A stretch of 64,000 bases of DNA, taken from PALSA-911 sp963743035. GTDB taxonomy: Bacteria; Pseudomonadota; Alphaproteobacteria; Acetobacterales; Acetobacteraceae. A program made the position numbers and the translations under genes. The stretch covers positions 62,001-126,000 of the forward strand of contig CAVUOB010000005.1 in NCBI GenBank assembly GCA_963743035.1. Reading direction: 5' to 3'. Below are positions 27,513 to 36,791 of the stretch, in pieces (the first letter of the stretch is position 1; each line of letters begins with the position of its first letter). The notes beneath the pieces were generated by a model. It made no database searches. It had not been told where the DNA came from and saw only the letters and a program-made list of their open reading frames with translations.

Positions 27513-28376
27513 ATGTCCATCGTTACCCGCTTCGCCCCCAGCCCGACCGGATACCTGCATCTCGGTCACGCCCATGCCGCTTTGTTCGCCTGGTCGCGCG
27601 CCCGGGCCGCCGGCGGCCGGTTCCTGCTGCGGATCGAGGATATCGATCCCGGCCGCTGCCGCCCCGAGTTCGCCGACGCCATCCCGCAGGACCTCGCCTG
27701 GCTGGGCCTGGACTGGGAGGGCGAGGTGCGCCGGCAGTCCGAACATCTGGCGGAATACCGCGCCGTGCTGGCGGAGTTGGCCGGGCGGCAGCTGGTCTAT
27801 CCCTGCTTCTGCACCCGGGCGGCGATCCTGCGCGAGATCGCCGGCTCGGCCGCAGCCCCGCATGCGCCGGACGGCAGCCCGGTCTATCCCGGCACCTGCC
27901 GCGCTTTGCCCGACGCCGAGCGCCAAGCGCGGATCGCCGCCGGCGAGCCGCATGCGCTGCGGCTGGACATGGCGCGGGCGCTGGCCTGCGTGCCGGGCGG
28001 GCTGACCTACCGGGAACTGGGAGAAGGAACGATCGCGTGCCGGCCGGAATCGTTCGGCGATGCGGTGCTGGCGCGCAAGGACGCGCCCGCCAGCTACCAT
28101 CTCTGCGTCACCCATGACGATGCGCTGCAGGGCGTCAGCTTGGTGACGCGGGGAGAGGACCTGCGGCCGGCCACCGACCTGCAGCGGCTGATCCAGGCGC
28201 TGATGGGCTGGCCGGCGCCGGACTACGCGCATCACCGCCTGCTGACCGACGCCTCCGGCCGGCGACTGGCCAAGCGCGACCAGGCGGCGACGCTGCGGGA
28301 TCTACGCCTGGCCGGGCGATCGCCGGCGGAGGTGCGGGCGCTGGCGGGGTTTTCCGATGTGGCGCCCGGCCGCTAG
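27513..28376 (+). CDS. gluQ: Glutamyl-Q tRNA(Asp) synthetase
   Basis: 287-residue truncated glutamyl-tRNA synthetase paralogue that attaches glutamate to the queuosine of tRNA-Asp. The class I signatures are RFAPSPTGYLHLGHAHAAL at the N-terminus and RRLAKRDQA in place of KMSKS. Cysteines in YPCFCTR and PGTCRAL fit the zinc knuckle. It lacks the anticodon-binding domain, as expected, being about 290 residues rather than 470. It stops 30 bp before the next SDR gene. Confidence 0.93.
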   Translation: MSIVTRFAPSPTGYLHLGHAHAALFAWSRARAAGGRFLLRIEDIDPGRCRPEFADAIPQDLAWLGLDWEGEVRRQSEHLAEYRAVLAELAGRQLVYPCFCTRAAILREIAGSAAAPHAPDGSPVYPGTCRALPDAERQARIAAGEPHALRLDMARALACVPGGLTYRELGEGTIACRPESFGDAVLARKDAPASYHLCVTHDDALQGVSLVTRGEDLRPATDLQRLIQALMGWPAPDYAHHRLLTDASGRRLAKRDQAATLRDLRLAGRSPAEVRALAGFSDVAPGR

Positions 28377-28405
28377 AGTTGCCGGAAAATGAGGAACGCA
28401 AGACC

Positions 28406-29182
28406 ATGATCCAGAGCCTGACCAAGACTGCCGCCATCACCGGCGCTGCCTCCGGCATCGGATTAGGCACCGCCCGACGGCTGATCGGCGAGGGCTGGAT
28501 CGTGTTCGGCCTGGATGTCGGGCAGGACCGGCTGGCCGCCGCCCGCGCCGATCTGGGCGAGAATTTCCGCCCCGTCGCCTGCGACATCACCGATGCCAAA
28601 CGGATTGCCACCGTGTTCGACGAGATCGCCGCCATGGCCGGCCGGCTGGACGCGCTGATCTGCTGCGCCGGGGTGCTGCGCGTCGGGCCGCTGGAGAGCA
28701 TGGCGGTCGAGGATTTCGACCAGGTCTTCGCGGTCAACACCCGCGGCCTCTGGCTCTGCGCCCGTGCGGCACTGCCGCTGCTGCGCCGGGCGGCGACGCG
28801 GGAAGCGCCGACGCGGATCGTGCTGCTGTCCTCGATCGCCGCGTTGCGGCCGAAGATCATGAGCGGCGCCTATGCGGCGTCCAAGGCCGCGGTGTCCCAG
28901 CTCACCCGCATCATGGCGGTGGAATGGGCGGCCAGCCATGTACTGGTGAACGCGGTGGCACCCGGCACCGTCGACACGCCGATGGTCCAGGCGGTGATGC
29001 GGCCGGGGGCGAATTCCGGCTACACGACCTCCGGCACCTCCCCGCTCGGGCGAGTGGCCGAAGCGGACGACATCGCCGACGTCATCGGCTTCCTGCTCTC
29101 GCCGGCATCGAAATACGTGACCGGCACGACCATTCCGGTCGATGGCGGGACGCAGGCGGCTTTCGTGCCGCCCACCCGCTGA
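28406..29182 (+). CDS. SDR family oxidoreductase
   Basis: 258-residue short-chain dehydrogenase/reductase with TGAASGIGLG at the N-terminus, CCAGVL, the serine segment LSSIAAL, the YxxxK in YAASKAAVSQ, and a C-terminal YVTGTTIPVDGG. The ATG at 28406 with GAGGA upstream was preferred over a TTG 27 bp earlier. Likely co-transcribed with gluQ by proximity only. Substrate unknown. Confidence 0.87.
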   Translation: MIQSLTKTAAITGAASGIGLGTARRLIGEGWIVFGLDVGQDRLAAARADLGENFRPVACDITDAKRIATVFDEIAAMAGRLDALICCAGVLRVGPLESMAVEDFDQVFAVNTRGLWLCARAALPLLRRAATREAPTRIVLLSSIAALRPKIMSGAYAASKAAVSQLTRIMAVEWAASHVLVNAVAPGTVDTPMVQAVMRPGANSGYTTSGTSPLGRVAEADDIADVIGFLLSPASKYVTGTTIPVDGGTQAAFVPPTR

Positions 29183-29381
29183 TGCAGGGCAGCTGACGCA
29201 CGGCCACTGATGGGGGCCGCGCTCCGGCGGATCGCAACGCCGCCCTGCTTACGGCGCGGTTGCCCCGGCCTGCCCGGTTGGCTAGTTTCGCGCGCTTTGT
29301 TTCCGAAGCGACCGACTTAGCGTACACGCCCGAACCTAACCAACGCCCTATTCTCTCACGCGCAGGAGCGCCGTCAGCGTC

Positions 29382-30584
29382 ATGCAACTCATCGCCGAGC
29401 GTATGAACCGCATCAGCCCGAGCCAGACCATGGCCGTGCATGCCAAATCTCGCGCGCTGAAGGCTGCCGGGCATGACGTGATCAGCCTGTCCGCCGGCGA
29501 GCCGGATTTCGACACGCCGCAGAACGTCAAGGACGCCGCGATCCGCGCCATGCAGGCCGGCGAGACGAAATACACCGATGTTTCCGGCATCCCCGCGCTG
29601 CGCGACGCCATCGCCGCGAAGTTCAAGCGCGATTCCGGCATCGACTACAAGCGCGAGGAGGTGATGATCTCCAACGGCGCCAAGCAGATCATTTTCAACG
29701 CCATGCTCGCCTCGCTGAACCAGGGCGACGAAGTGATCATCCCCTCGCCCTGCTGGGTCAGCTACCCCGACATCGTCGCCCTGGCCGACGGCACCCCGGT
29801 GCTGGTGCCGACCGAGCAGAACAACGGCTTCAAGATCCGTCCTGAGGCGCTGGAAGCAGCCATCACGCCGAAGACCAAGTGGTTCATGTTCAACAACCCT
29901 TGCAACCCGACGGGCGCGGCCTACTCGGCCGAGGATTTGAAGCCGATCTGCGACGTGCTGATGCGCCACCCGGATGTCTGGGTCTTCACGGACGACATCT
30001 ACGAAAAGCTCGCCTATGACGGCTTCAAGCCGGCCACCATCCTTGAGGTGGAGCCGCGGCTGAAGGACCGCACGCTGACCGTGAACGGCGTGTCCAAGGC
30101 CTATGCCATGACCGGCTGGCGCATCGGCTTCGTCGGCGGCCCGGTGGCGATGATCAAGGCGATGGACAAGCTGCAGAGCCAGAGCACCTCCAGCTGCGTG
30201 TCGATCAGCCAGTACGCCGCGCTGGAAGCCCTGAACGGGCCTCAGGATTTCATCGAGACGATGCGCGCCTCCTACGAGGAACGCCGCAACCTCGTCGTCT
30301 CCATGCTCAACCAGGCGCCGGGCATCAACTGCCACAACCCGGAAGGCGCGTTCTACGTCTTCCCCTCGGTCCATGGCTGCATTGGCAAGACCAGCCGCAA
30401 GGGCACCAAGATCGTCGATGACGAGGCCTTCGTGACCGCGCTGCTGGAAGAAGAGATGGTGGCCGCCGTGCATGGCGCGGCGTTCTGCTATCCCGGCCAT
30501 TTCCGCATCAGCTACGCCACCTCCATGGAGCAGCTGAAGGAAGCGATGACCCGGATCCAGCGTTTCTGCAACGGCCTGACCTGA
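29382..30584 (+). CDS. Pyridoxal phosphate aminotransferase, aspartate aminotransferase-like (copy 1)
   Basis: 400-residue class I aminotransferase. SAGEPDFDTP, the NPCNPTGAAYS motif, and the PLP lysine in VSKAYAMTGWR are in place. The arrangement and the 400-residue length fit the prokaryotic aspartate/aromatic aminotransferase subgroup. It is followed after 11 bp by a paralogue, so the pair is one transcription unit. A 199-bp gap upstream likely holds the promoter. Confidence 0.92.
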   Translation: MQLIAERMNRISPSQTMAVHAKSRALKAAGHDVISLSAGEPDFDTPQNVKDAAIRAMQAGETKYTDVSGIPALRDAIAAKFKRDSGIDYKREEVMISNGAKQIIFNAMLASLNQGDEVIIPSPCWVSYPDIVALADGTPVLVPTEQNNGFKIRPEALEAAITPKTKWFMFNNPCNPTGAAYSAEDLKPICDVLMRHPDVWVFTDDIYEKLAYDGFKPATILEVEPRLKDRTLTVNGVSKAYAMTGWRIGFVGGPVAMIKAMDKLQSQSTSSCVSISQYAALEALNGPQDFIETMRASYEERRNLVVSMLNQAPGINCHNPEGAFYVFPSVHGCIGKTSRKGTKIVDDEAFVTALLEEEMVAAVHGAAFCYPGHFRISYATSMEQLKEAMTRIQRFCNGLT

Positions 30585-30595
30585 GGGCGACACCC

Positions 30596-31798
30596 ATGCC
30601 GGCACTCGCCCAACGCCTGGACAAGGTCCCGGTGGCTGCCAGCGTGCAGATGACGGTTAAGGCCCGGGCGCTGCGCGCCGAGGGCAAGGACGTGATTTCG
30701 CTGACCATCGGCGAGCCGAATTTCGACACGCCGATGCACGCCATCGAGGCGGCGCACCAGTCCGCGCTGCGGGGGGAGACGAAATACCCGCCGCAGGATG
30801 GCGTGAAGGTGTTGAAGGAGGCGGTTCAGCGCAAGTTCAAGCGCGATTCCGGACTGGATTTCGCGCTGGATGAGATCTGCGTCTCCAACGGCGGCAAGCA
30901 ATGCATCTACAATGCGCTGCTGGCCACCGTGGACCCCGGCGACGAAGTGGTGATCCCGGTTCCGTACTGGAGCGCCTATTCGCTGATGGCCGAGCTGATG
31001 GGCGGCGTGCCGGTGTTCGTCACCTGTCCGCAGAACAACGGCTTCAAGCCGCGCGCCGAGGACATCGACGCCGCGATCACGCCGAAGACCAAGTGGCTGA
31101 TGCTGAACAGCCCAAACAACCCCACCGGCGCCGCGATCTCCCGCGAGGAACTGCGCGCCATCGCCGATGTGATGGCGAAGCATCCGCATGTCTGGATCAT
31201 GTCCGACGACATGTACGAACATCTGCTGTTCGACGGCTTCGAACACGCCACGATCGCCCAGGTCGCGCCGGAACTGCGCGACCGGACGCTGACGGTCACC
31301 GGCGTGTCCAAGACCTATGCCATGACCGGCTGGCGTGTCGGCTTCGCCGGCGGGCCGAAGGGCCTGATCAAGGCGATGGTGAACATGCAGGGCCAGGTTT
31401 CCGCGGGCATCTCCACCGTCGGCCAGGCCGCCGCGGCGGCGGCGTTGGACGGGCCGCAGGATGGCGTCGCCGAGCAGGTAGTCGCATACAAGCGCCGGCG
31501 GGACTTCGTGGTGGCGGCGCTGAACGCCTGCCCGGGCATCAACTGCCACAAGCCCGAGGGCGCATTCTACGTGTTCCCCAACGTCGCCGGCTGCCTCGGC
31601 AAGACCACGGCGGGCGGGCGCAAGCTGAACAACGATTTCGATTTCTGCATGGCGCTGCTGGAAGAACAGCTGGTGGCAACCGTGCACGGCGCGGCCTACG
31701 GCATGAGCCCATACCTGCGCATCAGCACAGCCACCGACGACGAGGCCCTGGCCGAAGCCTGCCAACGCATCCGCGCGTTTTGCGACGGGTTGAGGTGA
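30596..31798 (+). CDS. Pyridoxal phosphate aminotransferase, aspartate aminotransferase-like (copy 2)
   Basis: 400-residue paralogue of the preceding gene, the same length and with the same motifs: TIGEPNFDTP, SPNNPTGAAIS, and the PLP lysine in VSKTYAMTGWR. Stretches such as PGINCH..EGAFYVFP and EGK/AGHDVISL are shared, but the substrate-facing loops differ, for example PYWSAYSLMAELMGG against CWVSYPDIVALADG. The pair arose by tandem duplication followed by divergence, probably to different substrates. A composite palindromic repeat starts 21 bp after its stop. Confidence 0.92.
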   Translation: MPALAQRLDKVPVAASVQMTVKARALRAEGKDVISLTIGEPNFDTPMHAIEAAHQSALRGETKYPPQDGVKVLKEAVQRKFKRDSGLDFALDEICVSNGGKQCIYNALLATVDPGDEVVIPVPYWSAYSLMAELMGGVPVFVTCPQNNGFKPRAEDIDAAITPKTKWLMLNSPNNPTGAAISREELRAIADVMAKHPHVWIMSDDMYEHLLFDGFEHATIAQVAPELRDRTLTVTGVSKTYAMTGWRVGFAGGPKGLIKAMVNMQGQVSAGISTVGQAAAAAALDGPQDGVAEQVVAYKRRRDFVVAALNACPGINCHKPEGAFYVFPNVAGCLGKTTAGGRKLNNDFDFCMALLEEQLVATVHGAAYGMSPYLRISTATDDEALAEACQRIRAFCDGLR

Positions 31799-31818
31799 GC
31801 GTTGGCCGAGTAAGTAAG

Positions 31819-32005
31819 GCCAGGGGCTCTGCCCCTGGACCCCGCCAAAGGGTGGAACCCTTTGGAAACCCCAGACATTTTTTAAGAAATGGGCGGGCGA
31901 TGACGGTGCTAGCGGCACCTTCTCGCCCGCCCATTTCTTAAAAAATAACCGGGTGTCCAGAGGCTCCGCCTCTGGTGGGGGGCCAGGGGGCAAAGCCCCC
32001 TGGCC
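31819..32005. repeat. Composite intergenic palindromic repeat
   Basis: Five hairpins in 187 bp. (1) CCAGGGGC 31820-31827 with GCCCCTGG 31831-31838; (2) CCAAAGGG 31845-31852 with 31858-31865; (3) a perfect 23-bp arm 31878-31900 with 31923-31945, containing an inner GGTGC/GCACC stem; (4) CCAGAGG 31957-31963 with 31969-31975; (5) a 10-bp arm 31981-31990 with 31996-32005. The outer modules resemble the short palindromes that recur between genes in many alphaproteobacterial chromosomes. The central long arm contains A and T runs on either side and can serve as a bidirectional terminator. Confidence 0.85.
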
Positions 32006-32009
32006 TTCC

Positions 32010-33038
32010 TTGCCTACCCTGCGCCCCGCAATCCGCGCCGGGCGAGATGCCGACGCGGACGGCTTCATCGCGCTGATCGGCGCCTGCTGGGCGGAGTATC
32101 CGGGCTGCGTGATGGATGTGGACGGCGAGGTGCCGGAGTTGCGGGCGCTCGCCTCGTATTTCGCGACGAAGGGCGGGGCGTTGTGGGCGGCGGAGGCTGG
32201 CGGGGAGATCGTCGGTGTCGTGGGCGTGGCGCCGGGCGACGGCTTCTGGGAAATCTGCAAGATGTATGTGGCCCGGGCGCATCGCGGCTCGGGCCTGGCG
32301 CGCGACCTGCTGAACCGCGCGGAGACTTTTGCCCGGGAGGCCGGCGCCGCGCGGCTAGAATTATGGAGCGATACGCGGTTCGAGCGGGCGCATGCTTTCT
32401 ATGAACGGCGCGGCTATGTGCGGGCCGGGGCGATCCGGGTGCTGAACGATCTGTCCAATTCCCTGGAGTTTCATTTCTCCAAGCCGGTGAACGGGGTCGA
32501 GGTGCTGGATGCCGCCGGCACCGCTTCGGCGGAGCATCGCCTGGCGGAAATCCTGGTCGCCTGCGTCGATGCGGGCGCGTCGGTTTCCTATCTGCCGCCG
32601 CTGGCGCCGGCGGTGGCGCGCGACTTCTACCGCCGCGCGGCGGCGGATGTGGCCGCCGGGCAGAAGATCCTGCTGGCGGGCTGGGTGGATGGCGTGCTGG
32701 CGGGCACGGTGATGCTGGATATCGGCCTGCCGCCCAACCAGCCGCACCGGGCGGAGGTGCAGAAGCTGCTGGTGCATCCCGATGCGCGCCGGCGCGGCCT
32801 GGCGCACGCGCTGATGCTGCGGGCCGAACGGGCCGTGTCGGATGCCGGCCGGAGCCTGCTGACGCTGGACACCCGCGCCGGCGACGAGGCTGAGGCGCTG
32901 TATCGCGGCCTCGGCTGGACCGAGGCGGGGCGCATTCCCGGCTACGCCTTGAACGCGGATGGCACACCCTGCGATACGCTGTTCTTCTTCAAGAACCTGT
33001 CCGCAGAAGGAATGGCCCCGCATGACGCAACCGGCTGA
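32010..33038 (+). CDS. Tandem double-GNAT acetyltransferase
   Basis: About 342-residue protein with two GNAT domains. The N-terminal one (to about residue 150) has CKMYVARAHRGSGLARDLL with the acetyl-CoA loop RGSG and AHAFYERRGYVRAG; the C-terminal one (from about residue 175) has QKLLVHPDARRRGLAHALM and ALYRGLGW. The start is uncertain: the palindromic repeat runs up to 32005 and the first fitting codon is TTG 32010 with no clear ribosome site. The repeat may have replaced the native leader. The gene overlaps the M20 peptidase gene by 17 bp. Confidence 0.78.
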   Translation: MPTLRPAIRAGRDADADGFIALIGACWAEYPGCVMDVDGEVPELRALASYFATKGGALWAAEAGGEIVGVVGVAPGDGFWEICKMYVARAHRGSGLARDLLNRAETFAREAGAARLELWSDTRFERAHAFYERRGYVRAGAIRVLNDLSNSLEFHFSKPVNGVEVLDAAGTASAEHRLAEILVACVDAGASVSYLPPLAPAVARDFYRRAAADVAAGQKILLAGWVDGVLAGTVMLDIGLPPNQPHRAEVQKLLVHPDARRRGLAHALMLRAERAVSDAGRSLLTLDTRAGDEAEALYRGLGWTEAGRIPGYALNADGTPCDTLFFFKNLSAEGMAPHDATG

Positions 33039-34249
33039 CGCGATCGGCGCCTTCCTGCGCGAGCACAGTGTCGCGCAGACCGCGTTCCTGGCGGAACTGG
33101 TCCGCATCCCCTCCGACAACCCGCCCGGCGACTGCACCCCGCCGGCCCTGCGCGCCGCCGCGCTGATCGAGGCGCTCGGGCCTGGTGGTGGAGCGCCACG
33201 AGGTGCCGCAGGAGCGGGTGCAGACCGCGGGCATGGTCTCCGTCACCAACCTGGTGGTGCGCGAGCGCTTCGGCGACGGGATCACCGTGGCGTTGAACAC
33301 GCATGGCGACGTGGTGCCCCCCGGCACCGGTTGGACGCAGGACCCGTATGGCGCGGCGGTGGTGGATGGCTGGATGTACGGCCGCGGCGTGGCGGTCTCC
33401 AAATCCGATTTCGCGACCTATGTGTTCGCCCTGCTGGCGCTGAAGGCCTCCGGCGCGGCCTTGCGCGGCACGGTGGAGCTGCATCTGACCTATGACGAGG
33501 AATCCGGCGGCGAGATCGGGCCGGCCTGGCTGCTGGAACAGGGCATTTCCCAGCCGGACCTGGCGATCGGCGCCGGCTTCTCCTACGGCGTGGTGAACGC
33601 CCATAACGGCTGCCTGCATCTGGAAGTGGAGGTCACCGGCCGCTCCGCGCATGCGGCCAAGCCGTTCACCGGCATCGATGCGCTGGAGGCGGCGACGCAT
33701 GTGCTGACGGCTCTGTATGCCTGGCGCAAGGAACTCGCGCAGCGGGTTTCCGCCATCCCCGGCATCGGCAGTCCGCAGCTGACGATCGGGCTGATCGAGG
33801 GCGGGATCAACACCAACGTGGTGCCGGACCGGGTGGTGTTCCGGCTGGACCGCCGCATGATCCCCGAGGAGAATCCCGGGGCCGTGGAGGATGCGCTGCG
33901 GGACGTGATCGCGACGGCCGCCGGCGATTTTCCGGCCACGACCATGACGGTGCGGCGCATCCTGCTGGCCGAACCGCTGACGCCGCTGCCGGGTGCTACG
34001 AGGCTGACGGAATTGCTGTGCCGCCATGCCAGCCGGATCATGGGCGAGACGATCACCGCCGGCGGGGTGCCGCTGTATACCGACGCCAGGCATTACGCCG
34101 CGCATGGCGTGCCGATCGTGCTGTACGGCGCCGGCCCGCACAGCATCGAGGACGCCAACGCGCATCGTGCCGATGAGCGGCTGTTCCTGGCCGATCTGCC
34201 GAAGGCGACGGAAGTGGTGGCTCGGGCTTTGCTGGATTTGTTGGGGTAG
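33022..34249 (+). pseudogene. M20 family metallopeptidase (ArgE/DapE type), apparent frameshift
   Basis: A full M20 zinc peptidase or deacylase read in two frames. The first runs from ATG 33022 (MTQPADAIGAF... to IEALG) and the second from about 33182 (LVVERHEVPQ...) to the stop at 34249. A single extra C at 33181 explains the break. All active-site elements lie in the second part: NTHGDVVPPG, TYDEESGG with the glutamates, and the late histidine in YGAGPHSIED. Nothing else is damaged, so this is a recent mutation or a base-calling error. If real, translation could still start at GTG 33185 but would lack the first 55 residues. Confidence 0.82.
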
Positions 34250-34405
34250 CGGCCTCGGGGGGATCGGTGCGGCGGTCGCGCGGGCGGCGTTACGGTGCGC
34301 TTAGACCCAACGCTGGCTGTTCCGTTTCATGGCTTGAACGACCCTCATCGCTCCGACATGCTCTGCACCGCGGGCAGCCAATGCAGCAGAGCCGAGGGAA
34401 ATGTA

Positions 34406-35692
34406 TTGATCACCAAAACCCGAGATTACCGCCCGGCTGCGCGGCGCGCGCGTGACCTCGGCCGGCTGATCGCCATTTTGCTGGCATTGACCGGCTGTTC
34501 GCTGCCCGAGCGCCTGACAGCGGTGCCGCAGAGCGAAACGACTCTCGCGCAGATACCCGGTATCCCGAACGCCCGGTATTTCCCGGACACCCAGATCGAT
34601 CTGATGGCCCAGGAGACGCTCGCTGCCCGAAACCGGGAGACCGCGGCTCTCGCCCAGGAGGGCCATCGCGGCCCCCTGCCGGAGACGGATATCCTGGCGG
34701 TATCCGGCGGCGGCGCCGACGGGGCGTTCGGCGCGGGTTTGCTGAACGGGTGGACGGAGGCCGGCACGCGTCCCGAGTTCAAGCTGGTCACCGGCGTCAG
34801 CACCGGTGCTTTGACGGCGCCGTTCGCATTTCTCGGGCCGGCCTGGGACCCGCAGCTGGCCGCCGTCTACACCGGGATCAAGCCGGAAGACGTGTTCGAG
34901 AAGCGCGGTGTCACCGCGGCGGTCTGGAACGACGCCATGTCCGATACCGCCCCTCTCTGGCGGCTGATCTCCCGCTTTGCGAACCAGGAGATGCTGGCCG
35001 CGATCGCCCGCGAGTATGCCAAAGGCCGCCTGCTGCTGATCGGCACAACGGACCTCGATGCACGTCGCGCGGTGATCTGGAACATGGGCGCAATCGCCGC
35101 CAGCGGCCAGCCGCAGGCGTTGGATCTGTTTCGGAAAATCCTGCTGGCCTCGGCTGCCATTCCGGCGGTCTTTCCTCCGGTCCTCATCGATGTCGAGGTT
35201 GATGGCCAGCGCTATCAGGAGATGCACGTCGATGGCGGCGCGATCGCCCAGATGTTCCTCTACCCGCCCGCGCTGGCCCAGGCGGAGATACTTCGCAGCG
35301 AGAGTCCACGCCCCGTTCGCGCCTGGTTGATCCGCAACAGCCGTCTGGACCCCGACTGGGCAACTGTCGAGCGCTCGACCATGAGCATTGCGCAAGACGC
35401 CATTACGACAATGATCCAGGCGAGCGGAATGAACGATGTGAACAGAATCTATTTCGCCGCCATGCGTGACCACGTGGACTACAACCTCGCCTATATCGGT
35501 CCTGATTTCACGCTCCAGGCGAAGGAGGATTTCGATCCGGTCTTCATGCAGGGTCTGTACGATTATGGACGGGCCAAGGCGCGGGCAGGCTATCCCTGGG
35601 CCAAGCAGCCGCCCTGGATTCCGGCTGGCGAAAGCGTCTTCAGCGCTGCGCCCATCCCGAGAGCCGCTGGAGCAAGGGCGCCGTCAAATTGA
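34406..35692 (+). CDS. Patatin-like phospholipase lipoprotein
   Basis: 428-residue exported lipoprotein: basic N-terminus, hydrophobic core and a lipobox LALTGC near residue 31. The patatin domain has the oxyanion motif GGGADGAFGAG, the nucleophile elbow GVSTGAL and the DGG aspartate in MHVDGGAIAQ, so a Ser-Asp dyad acyl hydrolase facing the periplasm or outer membrane. The TTG at 34406 is preceded by GAGGG at 8 bp and gives a clean lipoprotein signal; longer frames upstream do not. Base composition is slightly less GC-rich than its neighbours. Confidence 0.85.
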   Translation: MITKTRDYRPAARRARDLGRLIAILLALTGCSLPERLTAVPQSETTLAQIPGIPNARYFPDTQIDLMAQETLAARNRETAALAQEGHRGPLPETDILAVSGGGADGAFGAGLLNGWTEAGTRPEFKLVTGVSTGALTAPFAFLGPAWDPQLAAVYTGIKPEDVFEKRGVTAAVWNDAMSDTAPLWRLISRFANQEMLAAIAREYAKGRLLLIGTTDLDARRAVIWNMGAIAASGQPQALDLFRKILLASAAIPAVFPPVLIDVEVDGQRYQEMHVDGGAIAQMFLYPPALAQAEILRSESPRPVRAWLIRNSRLDPDWATVERSTMSIAQDAITTMIQASGMNDVNRIYFAAMRDHVDYNLAYIGPDFTLQAKEDFDPVFMQGLYDYGRAKARAGYPWAKQPPWIPAGESVFSAAPIPRAAGARAPSN

Positions 35693-35733
35693 TTGGCTAG
35701 GGCGGCCGACCAAGGCCCGGTCGAGCAGAGCGT

Positions 35734-35805
35734 ACCCTCCCGCGCATAGGCCAGCGCGATGGCGCGGCCGATATCGCGTCCGCCGCCGGTGACAATCCGT
35801 TCCAA
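35734..35805 (-). pseudogene. Remnant of an SDR gene N-terminus
   Basis: On the minus strand about 24 residues read ERIVTGGGRDIGRAIALAYA followed by REG, the classic first strand and cofactor loop of an SDR enzyme, and then the similarity stops; a LLDRAL-like continuation appears in another frame. No downstream SDR sequence exists, because the patatin gene lies there. This is a decayed fragment, not a working gene. Confidence 0.5.
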
Positions 35806-35924
35806 CGATGGGTATCCGAACCGGTTTCGTTGTGCCCGAACGCCGCCGCTGATAGCGTTTGGCTGTGCTGCCCGCGCCAGTGACGTTCGGCTGCATTCCC
35901 GTGTCTCGGACAGGAGACGCTCAC

Positions 35925-36743
35925 ATGACAGATGCCGATATCGCCTTCATCGGGTCCGTGCCGGAACTCTACACGCGGTACATGGGCCCGGTGTTCTTCA
36001 AGCCCTTTGCGGAGGATCTTGCCGGCCGCGTCGCGGGGATGGCCGGCAGGGACATTCTTGAAACGGCCTGCGGCACCGGCATCGTCACGCGCGCGCTCCG
36101 CCGTGTGCTGCCGGAGACGGCGGCGATCACCGCGACCGACCTCAATCAGGCGATGCTGGATCACGCCCAGGCCCTGCCCGGCGGGGAGCGCGTGCGATGG
36201 CAGCAGGCGGACGCGCAGGCCTTGCCGTTTGCGGATGCGGCATACGACACCGTGGTGAACTCGTTCGGCGTCATGTTCTTTCCCGACAAGCTGCGCGCCT
36301 ATCGCGAGGCGCTGCGGGTGCTGCGTCCCGGCGGGCATTTCGTGTTCAGCGTCTGGAACAGGCTGGAGACGGTCGATCTTCAGTTCCTGGCCCATAATGC
36401 TGTCGCGGCGCTGTATCCGCAGGACCCGCCCGGGTTCCTGCGCCGCACGCCTTGCGGCTATCACGACATCGCCGCCATTCGCGCCGACCTCGGTCAGGCC
36501 GGTTTCGGCGATGCGGATATCGAGACGCTGGACCTGGCCTGCCGGGCCGCTTCGGCGCGTGATGCCGCGGTCGGTCTCGTGCGGGGCACGCCGCTCAGCG
36601 GGGAGATCGCTGCCCGCGACCCGGGCGGGCTCGACCGGGTCGTGGACGCGGCGGAAGTGGCGATCGCGGCCCGCTTCGGTGCCGGGCCGATCGAGGCGCG
36701 CATGCAGGCGCATGTGGTGACGGTGCGGCGCCAGGTGGCGTAG
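35925..36743 (+). CDS. Class I SAM-dependent methyltransferase
   Basis: 272-residue methyltransferase of the UbiE/MenG-like superfamily. SAM motif I is ETACGTGIVTRAL near residue 45, followed by the acidic residue in TATDLNQAML and motif DAQALPFADAAYD, and then LRVLRPGGHFVFSVW. The ATG at 35925 follows CAGGAGA. No clear pathway neighbour; the substrate is unknown. It is convergent with the dehalogenase-like gene. Confidence 0.87.
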   Translation: MTDADIAFIGSVPELYTRYMGPVFFKPFAEDLAGRVAGMAGRDILETACGTGIVTRALRRVLPETAAITATDLNQAMLDHAQALPGGERVRWQQADAQALPFADAAYDTVVNSFGVMFFPDKLRAYREALRVLRPGGHFVFSVWNRLETVDLQFLAHNAVAALYPQDPPGFLRRTPCGYHDIAAIRADLGQAGFGDADIETLDLACRAASARDAAVGLVRGTPLSGEIAARDPGGLDRVVDAAEVAIAARFGAGPIEARMQAHVVTVRRQVA

Positions 36744-36791
36744 CGTGATCGGCGGGAATGGTGTGGCAGCCTGCAGCCCCGCCGGCCTGCC

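Noticed and set aside
30512..32260. A 582-codon minus-strand frame opposite the aminotransferases
   Set aside because: Antisense of two convincing aminotransferase genes and no family similarity.
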